From Kribbella amoyensis (GTDB lineage Bacteria; Actinomycetota; Actinomycetes; Propionibacteriales; Kribbellaceae): a DNA stretch of 64,000 bases. Both the position numbers and the translations under genes were made by a program. The notes below the pieces were generated by a model. It saw only the letters and a list, made by a program, of their open reading frames with translations, was not told the DNA's origin and searched no databases. The stretch lies in contig NZ_VIVK01000003.1 in the NCBI RefSeq assembly GCF_007828865.1, positions 124,001 through 188,000 of the forward strand. Direction: 5' to 3'. Positions 1-8,461 of this stretch are shown here, in pieces. Position 1 is the first letter of the stretch. The number at the start of each line of letters is the position of its first letter.

Positions 1-760
1 CGTAGCCGGTGCCGCGCCGGGTGAAGCCGATCTCACGTCCGTCCGAAGCGAGATACGTGACGGCGGTACCAGCTATCACAAGGCGATCGGAGTACGAGCC
101 GCGCCACCCGCGTCCGAGTGACCCCGACGTGTCGTCGTTGGAGTTGTACGTCCGACCGAGGGCGAGCGGTACTCCGAGGCCGGCCACGGTCGCGTCTGTC
201 TCGACAGCCGTCAGAGCGCCGGTCAGCGAGTTGACCGGATCCGACTGCAGGGCGAAGGGCCCGAAGAGTCCCCGAGCCTGTTTGTCCGGGAGGACGAACC
301 CAGGCGCGCCGGCGTAGATGTTGACATAGCCCCCGGCCGAGCCGCGGCCGTTCGTCAGCGAAGCGCCCAGCAGACCTGGTGACGACGAGACCTTGCAGTC
401 GAGCGGGACCGTCACGGTCCAGGCGAGGGACTGCGTTCGCGCCGGCTTCGGCTTGGGGTAGTTCGAGCACGGCCAGGCTCCGACCTGCCAGGTGCGGAGG
501 TCGGTCAGTTTGATGACGCAGATACTCAGGGACGGCGCGAAGGTCCGGGCCCGGAAGGTGAACGTCTGTCCGGTCCCCGCGTGGCCGAAGCCGCCGTCGT
601 TGGCGATCTGCGGGCCCTTGGAGAGCAGTTCGCCGTTGGCGGTGATGCTGACGTCGACGTGGACACAGGTGCCGTCCTCGGCGTACGAGACCTGCCCTGT
701 CCAGGGGACGGCCAGGAGCGTGACCAGGAGGAGGCAGAGCAGTCGCCAGCGGTGGTTCAC
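1..760 (-). CDS. RHS-repeat family secreted protein, N-terminal part (runs off the left edge)
   Basis: An open frame on the minus strand starts at a GTG at 760, with GGAGG about 9 nt upstream, and runs off the window without a stop, so only about 253 codons are seen. The first ~27 residues form a signal peptide (basic NHRWR, then a leucine-rich core). A small extracellular-looking region with paired cysteines follows. Around residues 170-240 comes the run DPVNSLTGAL, then GRTYNSND and GRGWRGSYSDRL. This is the hallmark of the DUF6531 module that opens RHS/YD-repeat proteins. RHS proteins are large secreted shells that often end in a toxin; that C-terminus lies outside the window, so any toxin activity is unknown. 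The gene is divergent from the DUF6308 gene across about 210 nt. Confidence 0.8.
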   Translation of the reverse strand, partial: MNHRWRLLCLLLVTLLAVPWTGQVSYAEDGTCVHVDVSITANGELLSKGPQIANDGGFGHAGTGQTFTFRARTFAPSLSICVIKLTDLRTWQVGAWPCSNYPKPKPARTQSLAWTVTVPLDCKVSSSPGLLGASLTNGRGSAGGYVNIYAGAPGFVLPDKQARGLFGPFALQSDPVNSLTGALTAVETDATVAGLGVPLALGRTYNSNDDTSGSLGRGWRGSYSDRLVIAGTAVTYLASDGREIGFTRRGTGY

Positions 761-973
761 CCTGTTTGCCTCCGTCCAGTTGTTGGGCTGTTACGGAGAG
801 TTTATGGGGGTGGGGGCCCTTGTGGGGGTGGCGATTACGGGCTGTGGACAGTGGGCGACTCACCCTGTGGTGATCGTGGGGTGGGGGTCCCCTACTATGC
901 AGCGCAACCGGATGGTGATCGGTTCGCCCGTGCGGGTGGCGGGTTGGCCACGAACAGTGTGAGGGTGTGGCTC

Positions 974-1600
974 ATGAACATCGGTAGTCGGAAGATCGTC
1001 GTGGACGAGGCCATCGCGCAGTTGCGGATCTACTGCGAGTCGAACGGTGCTGTGCTGACGTACTACGACGGGCTTCCGGGGATGACGCTTGTCGGCGGGT
1101 CGGAGCCGGATCGGGTGACGTTGGAGGACCTCGCCCGGACGATGGTGATCGGGGCCGATCTGCGCGCGCTGGACATCCCCTGGCTACTCGAGGTGGACGC
1201 GGAGAAGGAGTTCGCCGCGATCCCGGTGGAGGCGCGGCTGGAGGACGCGGAGCCGGGAAGCGAGTTGTTCGAGGCCGCGATGGCGCTGGACGAGAAGTTT
1301 TCCGGGCACCGCGGGTTCGGGCACGCGAAGAAGGCGAAGCTGCTGCACCTGAAGCGGCCGTACCTCTTCCCGGTCAGCGACAGCTTCATCCGGATGACGT
1401 ACAGCAACGCGTCGGCCGGGGCGGAGTTCCTGGCGGCCGTTCACCGCGATCTCGTCCACCCGGCCAACGTGCGCGACTTCAAGATGCTGCGGACCCGGCT
1501 GATCGCCGAACCGGCCACGTCGTCCGCCCGCGTTCTCGGTGAGGCCCCGACGCTCCGCCTGCTCGACATCCTCGCGTCCCTGCTGGGCGAGGCGAAGTAG
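974..1600 (+). CDS. DUF6308 family protein
   Basis: A 208-residue soluble protein of unknown function, starting at ATG 974 (a GTG at 965 is possible). The central motif KLLHLKRPYLFPVSDSFIR is the signature of the DUF6308 family. The same pattern (KVLH...P..D.SIR..Y) recurs in the gene at 29545-30165, so the window has two distant paralogues. The family is common in actinobacteria and, as far as I know, has no assigned reaction. No signal peptide or membrane segment is visible. The gene stands alone, divergent from the RHS gene and convergent with the LLM oxidoreductase, whose stop lies about 20 nt away. Confidence 0.7.
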   Translation: MNIGSRKIVVDEAIAQLRIYCESNGAVLTYYDGLPGMTLVGGSEPDRVTLEDLARTMVIGADLRALDIPWLLEVDAEKEFAAIPVEARLEDAEPGSELFEAAMALDEKFSGHRGFGHAKKAKLLHLKRPYLFPVSDSFIRMTYSNASAGAEFLAAVHRDLVHPANVRDFKMLRTRLIAEPATSSARVLGEAPTLRLLDILASLLGEAK

Positions 1601-1621
1601 TACCAGAAGTAGGACCAGCGG

Positions 1622-3220
1622 TCAGAGCACGCCGAGGCGGGCGAGCGGTTCGACCAGTTCGCGTTCCTCGTAGGACAGGTGCGACAGCAGGGTGTCGTCG
1701 AGGAGGTCGACCGCGTCCCGGAGGCCGTCGAGGTCGCCCGAGCCGTCCACCAGCGCCACCAGCGCCTTGTCCACGCCTTCCAGGACGTCGTGGATGACGC
1801 GGTGCTCCAGTTCCAGCCGATCGACGACCGGTTCGAGGCGGGCGTCGGCGCGGCGGAGATGTGGGAAGAGCGAGGCGTCCTCGATCGAGTGGTGCGTGGT
1901 CACCAGCCGGCAGTACGACTCGCAGTAGGTGCCCAGGGTCCAGTTGTTCTGGCGCATCGTCATCGTGTTGATGTGCGACCGCGCCTGCCCGACGCCCAGC
2001 GAACCGGCGGCGACCTGGTCGACCAGGTCGTGGATCTGCTCGAGTTCGGCGCGCAGGTGGTCGTGGACGTCGATCAGGTGCTGACCGCCGGCGAGCTGCT
2101 GCTGCGTGTACGTCCGCGCCGGATCCAAGGCGGGACCAGTGGGCCGATCCGACTCGTCCCACGGCTGCACCGCACTCCGCCGTACCGCGGGCGGCGGCGT
2201 CGGCACGACGGGGAACCCACCCGATGGCGCCTCGGCCACCCCCGAACCCGAGCCAGAAGCAGCCCCGGTCAGCCCTGAGCCGGAGACGCCCACCCCCGAA
2301 ACACCCGACCCCGAAGCGCCTGAGCCTGGGACACCTGAGCCTGAGCGAGCAGCGGCGACGGCCTCACGGACGCCCGCGGCGACGTCGGCGAAACGGCGGA
2401 TGTCGTCGGGGTCGTCCGAGCCGAGGATGTACGTGCTCATCCCCTCCGTCAGCGTCAGCTCCGCCAACTGCTCGATCCACACCTCTTCCGGCCCTTGCAG
2501 GAAGCCGCTCCCCCGCCCACCGAACCGCCCCGACAGGTTGTACAGCCGCCGCACCGCAGCCGGATCGCGCCCGGCCTCCACGGCCGCCTCGTCGATCTGC
2601 TTGTTCATCGCGGTCAGCGTCTCCGGCCCGGAGTACGCCGCGCTCGGGAGCCAGCCGTCGGCCAGCCGTCCCGTCAGCGCGAGCATCTTCGGCTTGTACG
2701 CGCCGAGCCAGATCTCCACGGGATGCGCCGGCGCCGGGCCGCGCTTCGCGCCGGTCAGCTGGTAGTGCTTGCCCGCGAACCGGATGCCGCCGCCCTCCGG
2801 CGTCCAGATCTCGCGGATCACGGTCATCGCCTCTTCCAGCGCGCTGATGCTCTGCCCGGCCGTCAGCACCGGACCGCTGTTCGCCGCGACCGCCTCGCGG
2901 AATCCGCCGGCGCCGAGGCCTAGCTCGATCCGGCCGCCGGTGATCAGGTCCAGGCCGGCGACGCTGCGGGCGAGCACGACGGGATGGCGCAGCGGCAGGT
3001 TCGCCACGTTGGTGGACAGCTTGACCTTCTGCGTCTGCGCGGCGATCACGCTGAGCAGGGTCCACGCGTCGAGCAGCCGCGGCTGGTACGGGTGGTCCTG
3101 CAGGGTGACCAGGTCCAGACCGGCCTGCTCGGTCAGCTGCGCCAGCGCGATCACCCGCTGCGGCTGCTCGACCGCCGGGGTCAGGAACGTCCCGAAGACC
3201 AGCTCATGCCCGTAGTCCAT
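1622..3220 (-). CDS. LLM-class (F420/FMN-dependent) oxidoreductase fused to a hemerythrin HHE domain
   Basis: 532 residues. Residues 1-290 form a luciferase-like monooxygenase (LLM) TIM barrel. Typical segments are EQAGLDLVTLQDHPYQP near the N-terminus, TGGRIELGLGAGGFREA, and a C-terminal LGSDDPDDIRRFA segment. Residues ~292-345 are a low-complexity Gly/Ser/Val linker (GSGxxGSG units). Residues ~380-530 form a hemerythrin-type four-helix domain with histidines in DVHDHLRAEL, THHSIEDASLFPHL, ELEHRVIHD and LSHLSYEERE, which would bind a di-iron centre. Known LLM enzymes use reduced flavin or F420; HHE domains bind O2 or sense oxidants. The fusion suggests oxygen or redox sensing coupled to the reductase, but the substrate is unknown. 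Divergent MarR control is likely. Confidence 0.85.
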   Translation of the reverse strand: MDYGHELVFGTFLTPAVEQPQRVIALAQLTEQAGLDLVTLQDHPYQPRLLDAWTLLSVIAAQTQKVKLSTNVANLPLRHPVVLARSVAGLDLITGGRIELGLGAGGFREAVAANSGPVLTAGQSISALEEAMTVIREIWTPEGGGIRFAGKHYQLTGAKRGPAPAHPVEIWLGAYKPKMLALTGRLADGWLPSAAYSGPETLTAMNKQIDEAAVEAGRDPAAVRRLYNLSGRFGGRGSGFLQGPEEVWIEQLAELTLTEGMSTYILGSDDPDDIRRFADVAAGVREAVAAARSGSGVPGSGASGSGVSGVGVSGSGLTGAASGSGSGVAEAPSGGFPVVPTPPPAVRRSAVQPWDESDRPTGPALDPARTYTQQQLAGGQHLIDVHDHLRAELEQIHDLVDQVAAGSLGVGQARSHINTMTMRQNNWTLGTYCESYCRLVTTHHSIEDASLFPHLRRADARLEPVVDRLELEHRVIHDVLEGVDKALVALVDGSGDLDGLRDAVDLLDDTLLSHLSYEERELVEPLARLGVL

Positions 3221-3250
3221 CGTCCATCCTCGATCGTCGCCCGAGAGTCG

Positions 3251-3314
3251 TTGCCCAATTAGTTCGTGGCACGTAATATTTGACTGACGAACAAACTACT
3301 TCGCACCACGAACT
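3251..3314 (+). promoter_or_regulatory. marR promoter with MarR-type operator
   Basis: A candidate promoter for the marR gene has -35 TTGCCC (3251-3256), a 17-nt spacer and -10 TAATAT (3274-3279). The nine-base arm AGTTCGTGG (3261-3269) is perfectly inverted as CCACGAACT (3306-3314). A third half-site ACGAAC lies between them at 3287-3292. The arms flank the predicted start of transcription and sit in the 133-nt divergent gap to the LLM oxidoreductase. The usual MarR logic, autorepression plus control of the divergent gene, is therefore likely. Confidence 0.6.
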
Positions 3315-3353
3315 TTCACAAGCCACCACCAGAGCCAGGAGAGGTACCGACCG

Positions 3354-3785
3354 ATGCAGGACGAACTCGGGACCGCGAGCGCCCTGGTCCGGCTGACCTT
3401 CCTGGTGCAGAGCGTGTACGCCGAGGTCGGGCGCGGCTGTGATCTCACCGTGGCGCAGGCGCAGATGCTGTGCTCGGTGGCGGACCGGTCGGTCGGGATG
3501 GCCGAGTTGTCCGGCACGCTCGGCCTGGAGAAGTCGAGCCTGACCGGCCTCGTCGATCGCGCCGAGCACCGCGGTCTCGTCGTCCGCGCGCCGGATCCCG
3601 CGGATCGGCGCGCGGTCCGGGTCTCGCTGACCCCGGCCGGCCGCGAGGCGCTGAAGAAGTTCCACGCCGAGCTGACCGCGCGGCTGGAGCAGGTACTCGA
3701 CGGATTGCCGGTCACCGAGCGGCAGCGGTTCAACCGGTCGTTGCGGCGCATCGTTGCCGAGGTACCGGCGGTGTTCGCAGACTAG
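3354..3785 (+). CDS. MarR family transcriptional regulator
   Basis: 143 residues, the normal MarR length. The winged helix-turn-helix is visible: TLGLEKSSLTGLVDRAEHRGLV is the recognition-helix region, followed by the wing DPADRRAVRVSLTPAGREAL. MarR proteins are dimeric DNA-binding repressors relieved by small phenolic or oxidant ligands. The gene is divergent from the LLM-hemerythrin oxidoreductase and followed 4 nt later by a cysteine-synthase-like gene, so it probably controls both directions through the inverted repeats upstream. A Shine-Dalgarno-like AGGAGAGG lies upstream of ATG 3354. The ligand is unknown. Confidence 0.9.
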   Translation: MQDELGTASALVRLTFLVQSVYAEVGRGCDLTVAQAQMLCSVADRSVGMAELSGTLGLEKSSLTGLVDRAEHRGLVVRAPDPADRRAVRVSLTPAGREALKKFHAELTARLEQVLDGLPVTERQRFNRSLRRIVAEVPAVFAD

Positions 3786-3789
3786 AGCC

Positions 3790-4707
3790 ATGATTCTCGG
3801 GTCACCGCTGGAGGCGATCGGACGGACGCCCATGATCGGCCTGCGCCATGTGGTGCCGGAGAACGCGGCGCGCGTGCTGGTCAAGGTGGAAGGCGGCAAT
3901 CCCACCGGAAGCTACAAGGACCGGATGGCGCTCGCGATGATCGAGGGCGCCGAGCGGCGAGGCGTACTGCGTCCCGGGCAGCGCGTGGTCGAGTACACCG
4001 GCGGCAGTACCGGGTCGTCGCTCGCGTTCGTCTGCGCGATCAAGGGGTACCCGGTCACCCTGGTTTCGTCGGACGCGTTCGCCGAGGAGAAGCTGCGGAC
4101 GATGCGCGCGTTCGGCGCGGACGTGGTCGTCGTCCCGAGCGACGGCGGCCGGATCACGCCCGACCTGTTCGTCCGGATGCGGCACGAGGTGGATCGGGTC
4201 GTCGAGCGCGACAACGCCTTCTGGACGGACCAGTTCAACAACACTGACGCCCTGCTCGGCTACAACGAACTCGGCCGCGAGATCCTCGAACAACTCCCCA
4301 CCCTCGACGTCTTCACAGCGGCGGTCGGGACGGCGGGCATGCTCGTCGGCGTCGTCCAGGTGATCCGCCCGCACACCGGCCGCATCGTCGCCCTCGAACC
4401 AGCCGGCTCACCCATGCTCACCGCCGGCCACGGCGGCCCGCATCGGGTGGAGGGTACGGCGACCGGCATCGTCCCGCCGTTGCTCACGAACAACACCTAC
4501 GACGAGGCGCGCGCGATCGAGGAGTCCGAGGCCCGCCAACTCGCGAAGCCACTCGCCCAGCGCGACGGCCTCCTCGCGGGTACGTCGTCCGCGCTGAACG
4601 TCCTCGGCGCGATCCAGCTCGCCCAGGAACTCCGGCCGGACCAGACCGTCGTCACGATCGCGGTGGACACGGGCCTGAAGTATCTACAGGGCGACCTCTA
4701 CGCCTGA
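3790..4707 (+). CDS. PLP-dependent cysteine synthase family protein
   Basis: 305 residues of fold-type II PLP enzyme. The PLP lysine is K43 in GNPTGSYKDRMA. The phosphate-binding loop is EYTGGSTGSSLAF, and VGTAGMLVG is the second glycine loop. Cysteine synthase family enzymes make cysteine from O-acetylserine or O-phosphoserine, or cystathionine-type products. The exact substrate cannot be read here, and the SYKDR site differs from the usual SVKDR. ATG 3790 is chosen because it directly follows the MarR stop; the two are probably cotranscribed. Its 3' end overlaps the convergent AfsR-like gene by 24 nt. Confidence 0.85.
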   Translation: MILGSPLEAIGRTPMIGLRHVVPENAARVLVKVEGGNPTGSYKDRMALAMIEGAERRGVLRPGQRVVEYTGGSTGSSLAFVCAIKGYPVTLVSSDAFAEEKLRTMRAFGADVVVVPSDGGRITPDLFVRMRHEVDRVVERDNAFWTDQFNNTDALLGYNELGREILEQLPTLDVFTAAVGTAGMLVGVVQVIRPHTGRIVALEPAGSPMLTAGHGGPHRVEGTATGIVPPLLTNNTYDEARAIEESEARQLAKPLAQRDGLLAGTSSALNVLGAIQLAQELRPDQTVVTIAVDTGLKYLQGDLYA

Positions 4708-7700
4708 CACCAGCGCGTACGCCTCCTCCATCGTCAGCTCGCGCCCGTACTCCGCTTCGAACCGCTCACCGAGCTCGGCGATCACCGCGTCCCGAACCCG
4801 TTCGACATCACCCGACTCCGCCGGCGTCACCGCGTACCCGTCGGCCTCGCGGACCCGGGCGGTGGCCCCGAGAAGCTGGGCGGCCACCACCGGATCCTCC
4901 GACACGAGCGTCGCCGCGATTCCTTCGAGACTCCAGCACATCCCCCGGCGCGACTCGAAGTCCCGCGAGAGCCGGTACGCCTCGCCGTGCAACAGTCGCG
5001 CCTCGGCCAGTTCGCCGCGCAGCTCCAACGTCACGCCCAACTCGGACAGCACCATCGACAGGTAGAGCACCGGTTCGTCCTGCCGACGAGCCTCGTCCAC
5101 CAACGACTGCAACCGCTTCTCGGCCACGTCCAGATCCCCTGCACGACGAGCGGCGAACCCCAGGACCAGCTCGCTCAACGCCCGACCCGGACGGTGACCC
5201 TGCTCGGTCGCGAGGCGCAGCGCCTGCTCGCCGAGCACCAGCGCCGTCGAGTAGTCGCCCTGCCGAATCGCGGTCCACCCGAGCCACCCGAGCTCACCGG
5301 CCACGTCCGGCCAGAGCCCGAGTTCCTCCGCCATCCGCAGCGCCTCGGTGTGCAACCTGGTCGCCTCCGCGAGGTCACCGGTCATCTCCGAACCCGCACC
5401 GAGCCACTCGAGAGCCTGCAGCAGCCCCCACCGATCACCGAGCAACCGGAAGATCCGCGCACTCTCCTCCGCATCACTGCGGAGCGCGACCAGGTCCGAA
5501 CGGATGTGCTGGTGCTTCGCGCGCGCCCCGAGAGCCGCGGCGACTCCCCACTGGTCACCGCTCGCCGTGAAGTCGGTCAACGCGCGCTCCAACAGCTCGG
5601 AGCTGGTCGCCACATCCCCGGAATCGCTGCCCGTCAAGGCAAGCCACCACGTCGACCGAGCGTCCAGGTCCGGCGTGCAGCGATCCCGTACCCCGGCCGC
5701 ATCGCTGTCGCCCTGCAGGTACATGAACCCCGCCCGCCAAGCAGCGAGCGCCGGCGTCTCCGGTACCGCCTCCAGCGACCGCCGTGCCTCAGCGAACCGC
5801 CCGCGCAGGAACCAGTACCAGGACAGCGCATCCACCAGCCGCTGACTCGACACGACGTCGTCCGCGGCCACGGCACCGTCCAGCGCAAGCCGCAGGTTGC
5901 CCGCCTCGTCGTCCAACCGCTGCAGCCACTCCCCCTGGTCCGCGCCGTACAGCCCGGGCCTCGCCGACTCCGCGAACTCCACGTAGTACCGGCGATGCCG
6001 CTCGCGCACCACGTCGTACTCCCCCTCGGCGTGCAGCTTCTCCACGCAGTACGCCGCAACCGACTCCAACAGCCGGTACCGCGGTCCGTCCGAGCCGTGC
6101 ACCGCAACCAGGAGCGATCGGTCCACCAGTCGCACCAAGATGTCCAGCACGTCATCGGAAACAGAGCACACCTGCTCCGCAGCGTCCGCGGTACAGCCGT
6201 CGGCGTGGACCGCGAGCCGCCGCAGTACCGTCTGCTCCGCGGGACTCAGCAGCTCCCAGGACCAGTCGATCATCGCCATCAACGTCTGCTGACGCGGCGC
6301 GGCCCCGCGATGCCCGGTGGCGAGCAGCCGGAACCGGTCGTCCAACCGGGCGACCAACCCCGAGACGCCCAGCGCCCGCACCCGCGTCGCGGCCAGCTCC
6401 AGCGCCAACGGAATCCCGTCCAGCCGCCGGCACAACACCGCCACCGCCGACGCGGTCTGCGCGTCGAGCTTGAACGCCCGATCAGCCGCGGTCGCCCTGG
6501 CAACGAACAGCTCCACCGCACTCGACGACTGCAGCTCCTCCAGCGAGTCCGAGACGCCCGGCACACCCAGTGGTGGCACCGCCCACACCGCTTCACCGGT
6601 GAGACCCAACGGTTCGCGGCTGGTGGCCAGGACCCGCAGATCCGGGGCGCGCGCCAGCAGCCGATCGACCAGCGCGGCGGCCTCGTCGATCACGTGCTCG
6701 CAGTTGTCCAGCACAAGCAGCCGATTCCCCAGCGCCGAAGCGAGCCGGTCCATCACCACGGCGCCGGCATCCGCCGCTTCCCGCAGATCCAGGGCGACCT
6801 GCAGCGCGTCCATCAGCGAACCGTCCACGTCCAGCGCATCGGGCGCGACCGCGGCCAGCTCGACCAGCGCCACTCCATCAGCGAAAGACCCTGCGACGTT
6901 GTCCGCGACCGCCAGCGCGAGCCGGGTCTTGCCGACGCCACCCGGACCCGTCAACGTCAGCAGGCGGTCCTCGGTCAGCCGGGTCCGGATCTCGCTCAGC
7001 GCGTCCTCTCGACCGATGAGGTCCGTCAACTGGGCTGGGAGGTTGCTCCGGCGCTGCGGGAGTTCCTGGGTGAGGATCGCCTGCTGCAACGCGACCAGCT
7101 CCGGACTCGGATCCAGGCCCAGCTCCTCGGCCAGCAACCGGCGCAGCTGCTCGTAGCTGTCCAGGGCCTCGCTCTGCCGACCCGCGCGGTACAGGGCCTT
7201 GATGTGCGCGGCACGGAGCCGCTCACGTAGAGGGTGCTGGGCAACGAGGTCCGCCAGCTCGCTGACGTTGTCGCTGTGTGCCTCGTAGTACTGCTCCTGC
7301 GCGGTGAGCCGCTCCTCGTTCAACCGGGCGACCGTGGTCTCCACGAACGCCTCGTCCGCGAAGTCCGCGTACGCCGGTCCGCGCCACACCCCGAGTGCGT
7401 CCTCCAGACGGCCCTGCTCGAGCAGCGTGCGGAAGCGCAGTACGTCGTACGAGCCGCTGTCGACCTTCAAGGAGTACCCGGCCGGGCCGGACATCACGAG
7501 CGCGCGGCTCCCTGCCTCGGCGTCCTCGAACGCGCGGCGCAGCTGGGACACCTTGGCGGACAGTGTGCCGGCGGGGTTGCCGGGCAGGTCGTCGCCCCAC
7601 AGGTCGTCGATCAGCCGGTCGGCGGGAACCGGGCGGCCCTCGTGCAAGAGCAGATCGGCGAGCAACGCGCGCACCTTCAACCCCGGTACGGTGACCGCCT

Positions 7701-7749
7701 CGCCACCGTCCGTCCAGGCCGTCACCGGTCCCAGCACCCCGAAACGCAT
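4684..7749 (-). CDS. AfsR/SARP-type transcriptional regulator with NB-ARC ATPase and TPR repeats
   Basis: 1021 residues. Residues 1-95 are an OmpR-like winged helix (MRFGVLGPVTAW, then GNPAGTLSAKVSQLRRA). Residues ~98-245 are the BTAD domain typical of SARP regulators (VWRGPAYADFADE, then EELGLDPSPELVALQ). A P-loop NTPase follows with GPGGVGKT at 268-275 and the NB-ARC motifs LLVLDNCEHV and ATSREPLGL. The C-terminal half is helical TPR repeats. Such proteins activate secondary-metabolite or stress genes in actinomycetes. A 9-bp inverted repeat in the divergent gap to the FMN reductase may be its own operator. Targets are unknown. Confidence 0.88.
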   Translation of the reverse strand: MRFGVLGPVTAWTDGGEAVTVPGLKVRALLADLLLHEGRPVPADRLIDDLWGDDLPGNPAGTLSAKVSQLRRAFEDAEAGSRALVMSGPAGYSLKVDSGSYDVLRFRTLLEQGRLEDALGVWRGPAYADFADEAFVETTVARLNEERLTAQEQYYEAHSDNVSELADLVAQHPLRERLRAAHIKALYRAGRQSEALDSYEQLRRLLAEELGLDPSPELVALQQAILTQELPQRRSNLPAQLTDLIGREDALSEIRTRLTEDRLLTLTGPGGVGKTRLALAVADNVAGSFADGVALVELAAVAPDALDVDGSLMDALQVALDLREAADAGAVVMDRLASALGNRLLVLDNCEHVIDEAAALVDRLLARAPDLRVLATSREPLGLTGEAVWAVPPLGVPGVSDSLEELQSSSAVELFVARATAADRAFKLDAQTASAVAVLCRRLDGIPLALELAATRVRALGVSGLVARLDDRFRLLATGHRGAAPRQQTLMAMIDWSWELLSPAEQTVLRRLAVHADGCTADAAEQVCSVSDDVLDILVRLVDRSLLVAVHGSDGPRYRLLESVAAYCVEKLHAEGEYDVVRERHRRYYVEFAESARPGLYGADQGEWLQRLDDEAGNLRLALDGAVAADDVVSSQRLVDALSWYWFLRGRFAEARRSLEAVPETPALAAWRAGFMYLQGDSDAAGVRDRCTPDLDARSTWWLALTGSDSGDVATSSELLERALTDFTASGDQWGVAAALGARAKHQHIRSDLVALRSDAEESARIFRLLGDRWGLLQALEWLGAGSEMTGDLAEATRLHTEALRMAEELGLWPDVAGELGWLGWTAIRQGDYSTALVLGEQALRLATEQGHRPGRALSELVLGFAARRAGDLDVAEKRLQSLVDEARRQDEPVLYLSMVLSELGVTLELRGELAEARLLHGEAYRLSRDFESRRGMCWSLEGIAATLVSEDPVVAAQLLGATARVREADGYAVTPAESGDVERVRDAVIAELGERFEAEYGRELTMEEAYALVSGVEVAL

Positions 7750-7761
7750 GGCGGCACCCTA

Positions 7762-7793
7762 TCTTTCCGGCCGGTCGCGCAGGACCGGAAAGA
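7762..7793. promoter_or_regulatory. Inverted repeat in the divergent AfsR/FMN-reductase promoter
   Basis: TCTTTCCGG (7762-7770) and CCGGAAAGA (7785-7793) form a perfect 9-bp inverted repeat with a 14-nt spacer. It sits between the AfsR-like start (7749) and the FMN reductase start (7865). It is a plausible dimeric operator; SARP proteins more often use direct repeats, so the binding protein is uncertain. Confidence 0.45.
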
Positions 7794-7864
7794 AACCGTA
7801 AACCCGACCCGGCAGAGTCTTCCTCAACAGCAAGGACAGCACGGACAGCACGGAGGAGGTGGAG

Positions 7865-8440
7865 ATGAGGCTACGACTGGCGGTGATCGTCGCAAGCACC
7901 CGGAACGGGCGGTTCGGCCCGACGGTCGCCGAGTGGTTCACCGGCCGGGCGGACCGCCGGGGCGACCTCGAGACCGACCTGATCGACCTCGCCGTCACCG
8001 CCCTGCCGCCGACGCTCGCCGACACCGACGAGCCGCTTCCGGCGAAGGTCGCGGACCTGGCTCCGCGGCTCGCGACGGCGGACGCGTTCGCGGTGGTCAC
8101 CCCGGAGTACAACAGCAGCTTCCCGGCACCGCTGAAGACGGCACTGGACTGGTACTACCAGGAGTGGCACGCCAAGCCGGTCGCGATCGTCAGCTACGGC
8201 CGGGAGACCGGCGGCCTGTACGCCGCGGCCCAGCTGCGGCAGGTCTTCACCGAACTGCACGCGGTCGCCATCCGGAACACGGTCACGTTGCCCTGCTACT
8301 GGGAACAGTTCGCCGCCGACGGCAGCTGGCCCCGGCCCGGCACCGGGTACGAGGCCGCCGTCAAGACCACGCTCGACCAGCTCGTCTGGTGGGCGCGTGC
8401 ACTCCGCACCGCCCGCGACGAGCACCCCTACCAACCCTGA
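7865..8440 (+). CDS. NAD(P)H-dependent FMN reductase family protein
   Basis: 191 residues in the flavodoxin-like NADPH-dependent FMN reductase family. Early residues RLAVIVASTRNGRFGPTVAEWF form the flavin phosphate loop, and VVTPEYNSSFPAPLKTALDW is the family's signature flavin-contact segment. These cytosolic enzymes reduce flavins, quinones or azo dyes with NAD(P)H. ATG 7865 is preferred to GTG 7859 because it follows GGAGGAGGT at the normal distance. The next gene starts 21 nt later and is probably cotranscribed. A link to the divergent AfsR-like regulator is inferred only from position. Confidence 0.85.
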   Translation: MRLRLAVIVASTRNGRFGPTVAEWFTGRADRRGDLETDLIDLAVTALPPTLADTDEPLPAKVADLAPRLATADAFAVVTPEYNSSFPAPLKTALDWYYQEWHAKPVAIVSYGRETGGLYAAAQLRQVFTELHAVAIRNTVTLPCYWEQFAADGSWPRPGTGYEAAVKTTLDQLVWWARALRTARDEHPYQP

Positions 8441-8461
8441 AACCCCGAAAGGAACACCGTC

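Noticed and set aside
4987..7230. A 747-residue plus-strand frame
   Set aside because: It lies wholly inside the AfsR-like gene on the other strand, is extremely Arg/Gln/Pro-rich, and has no domain motif.
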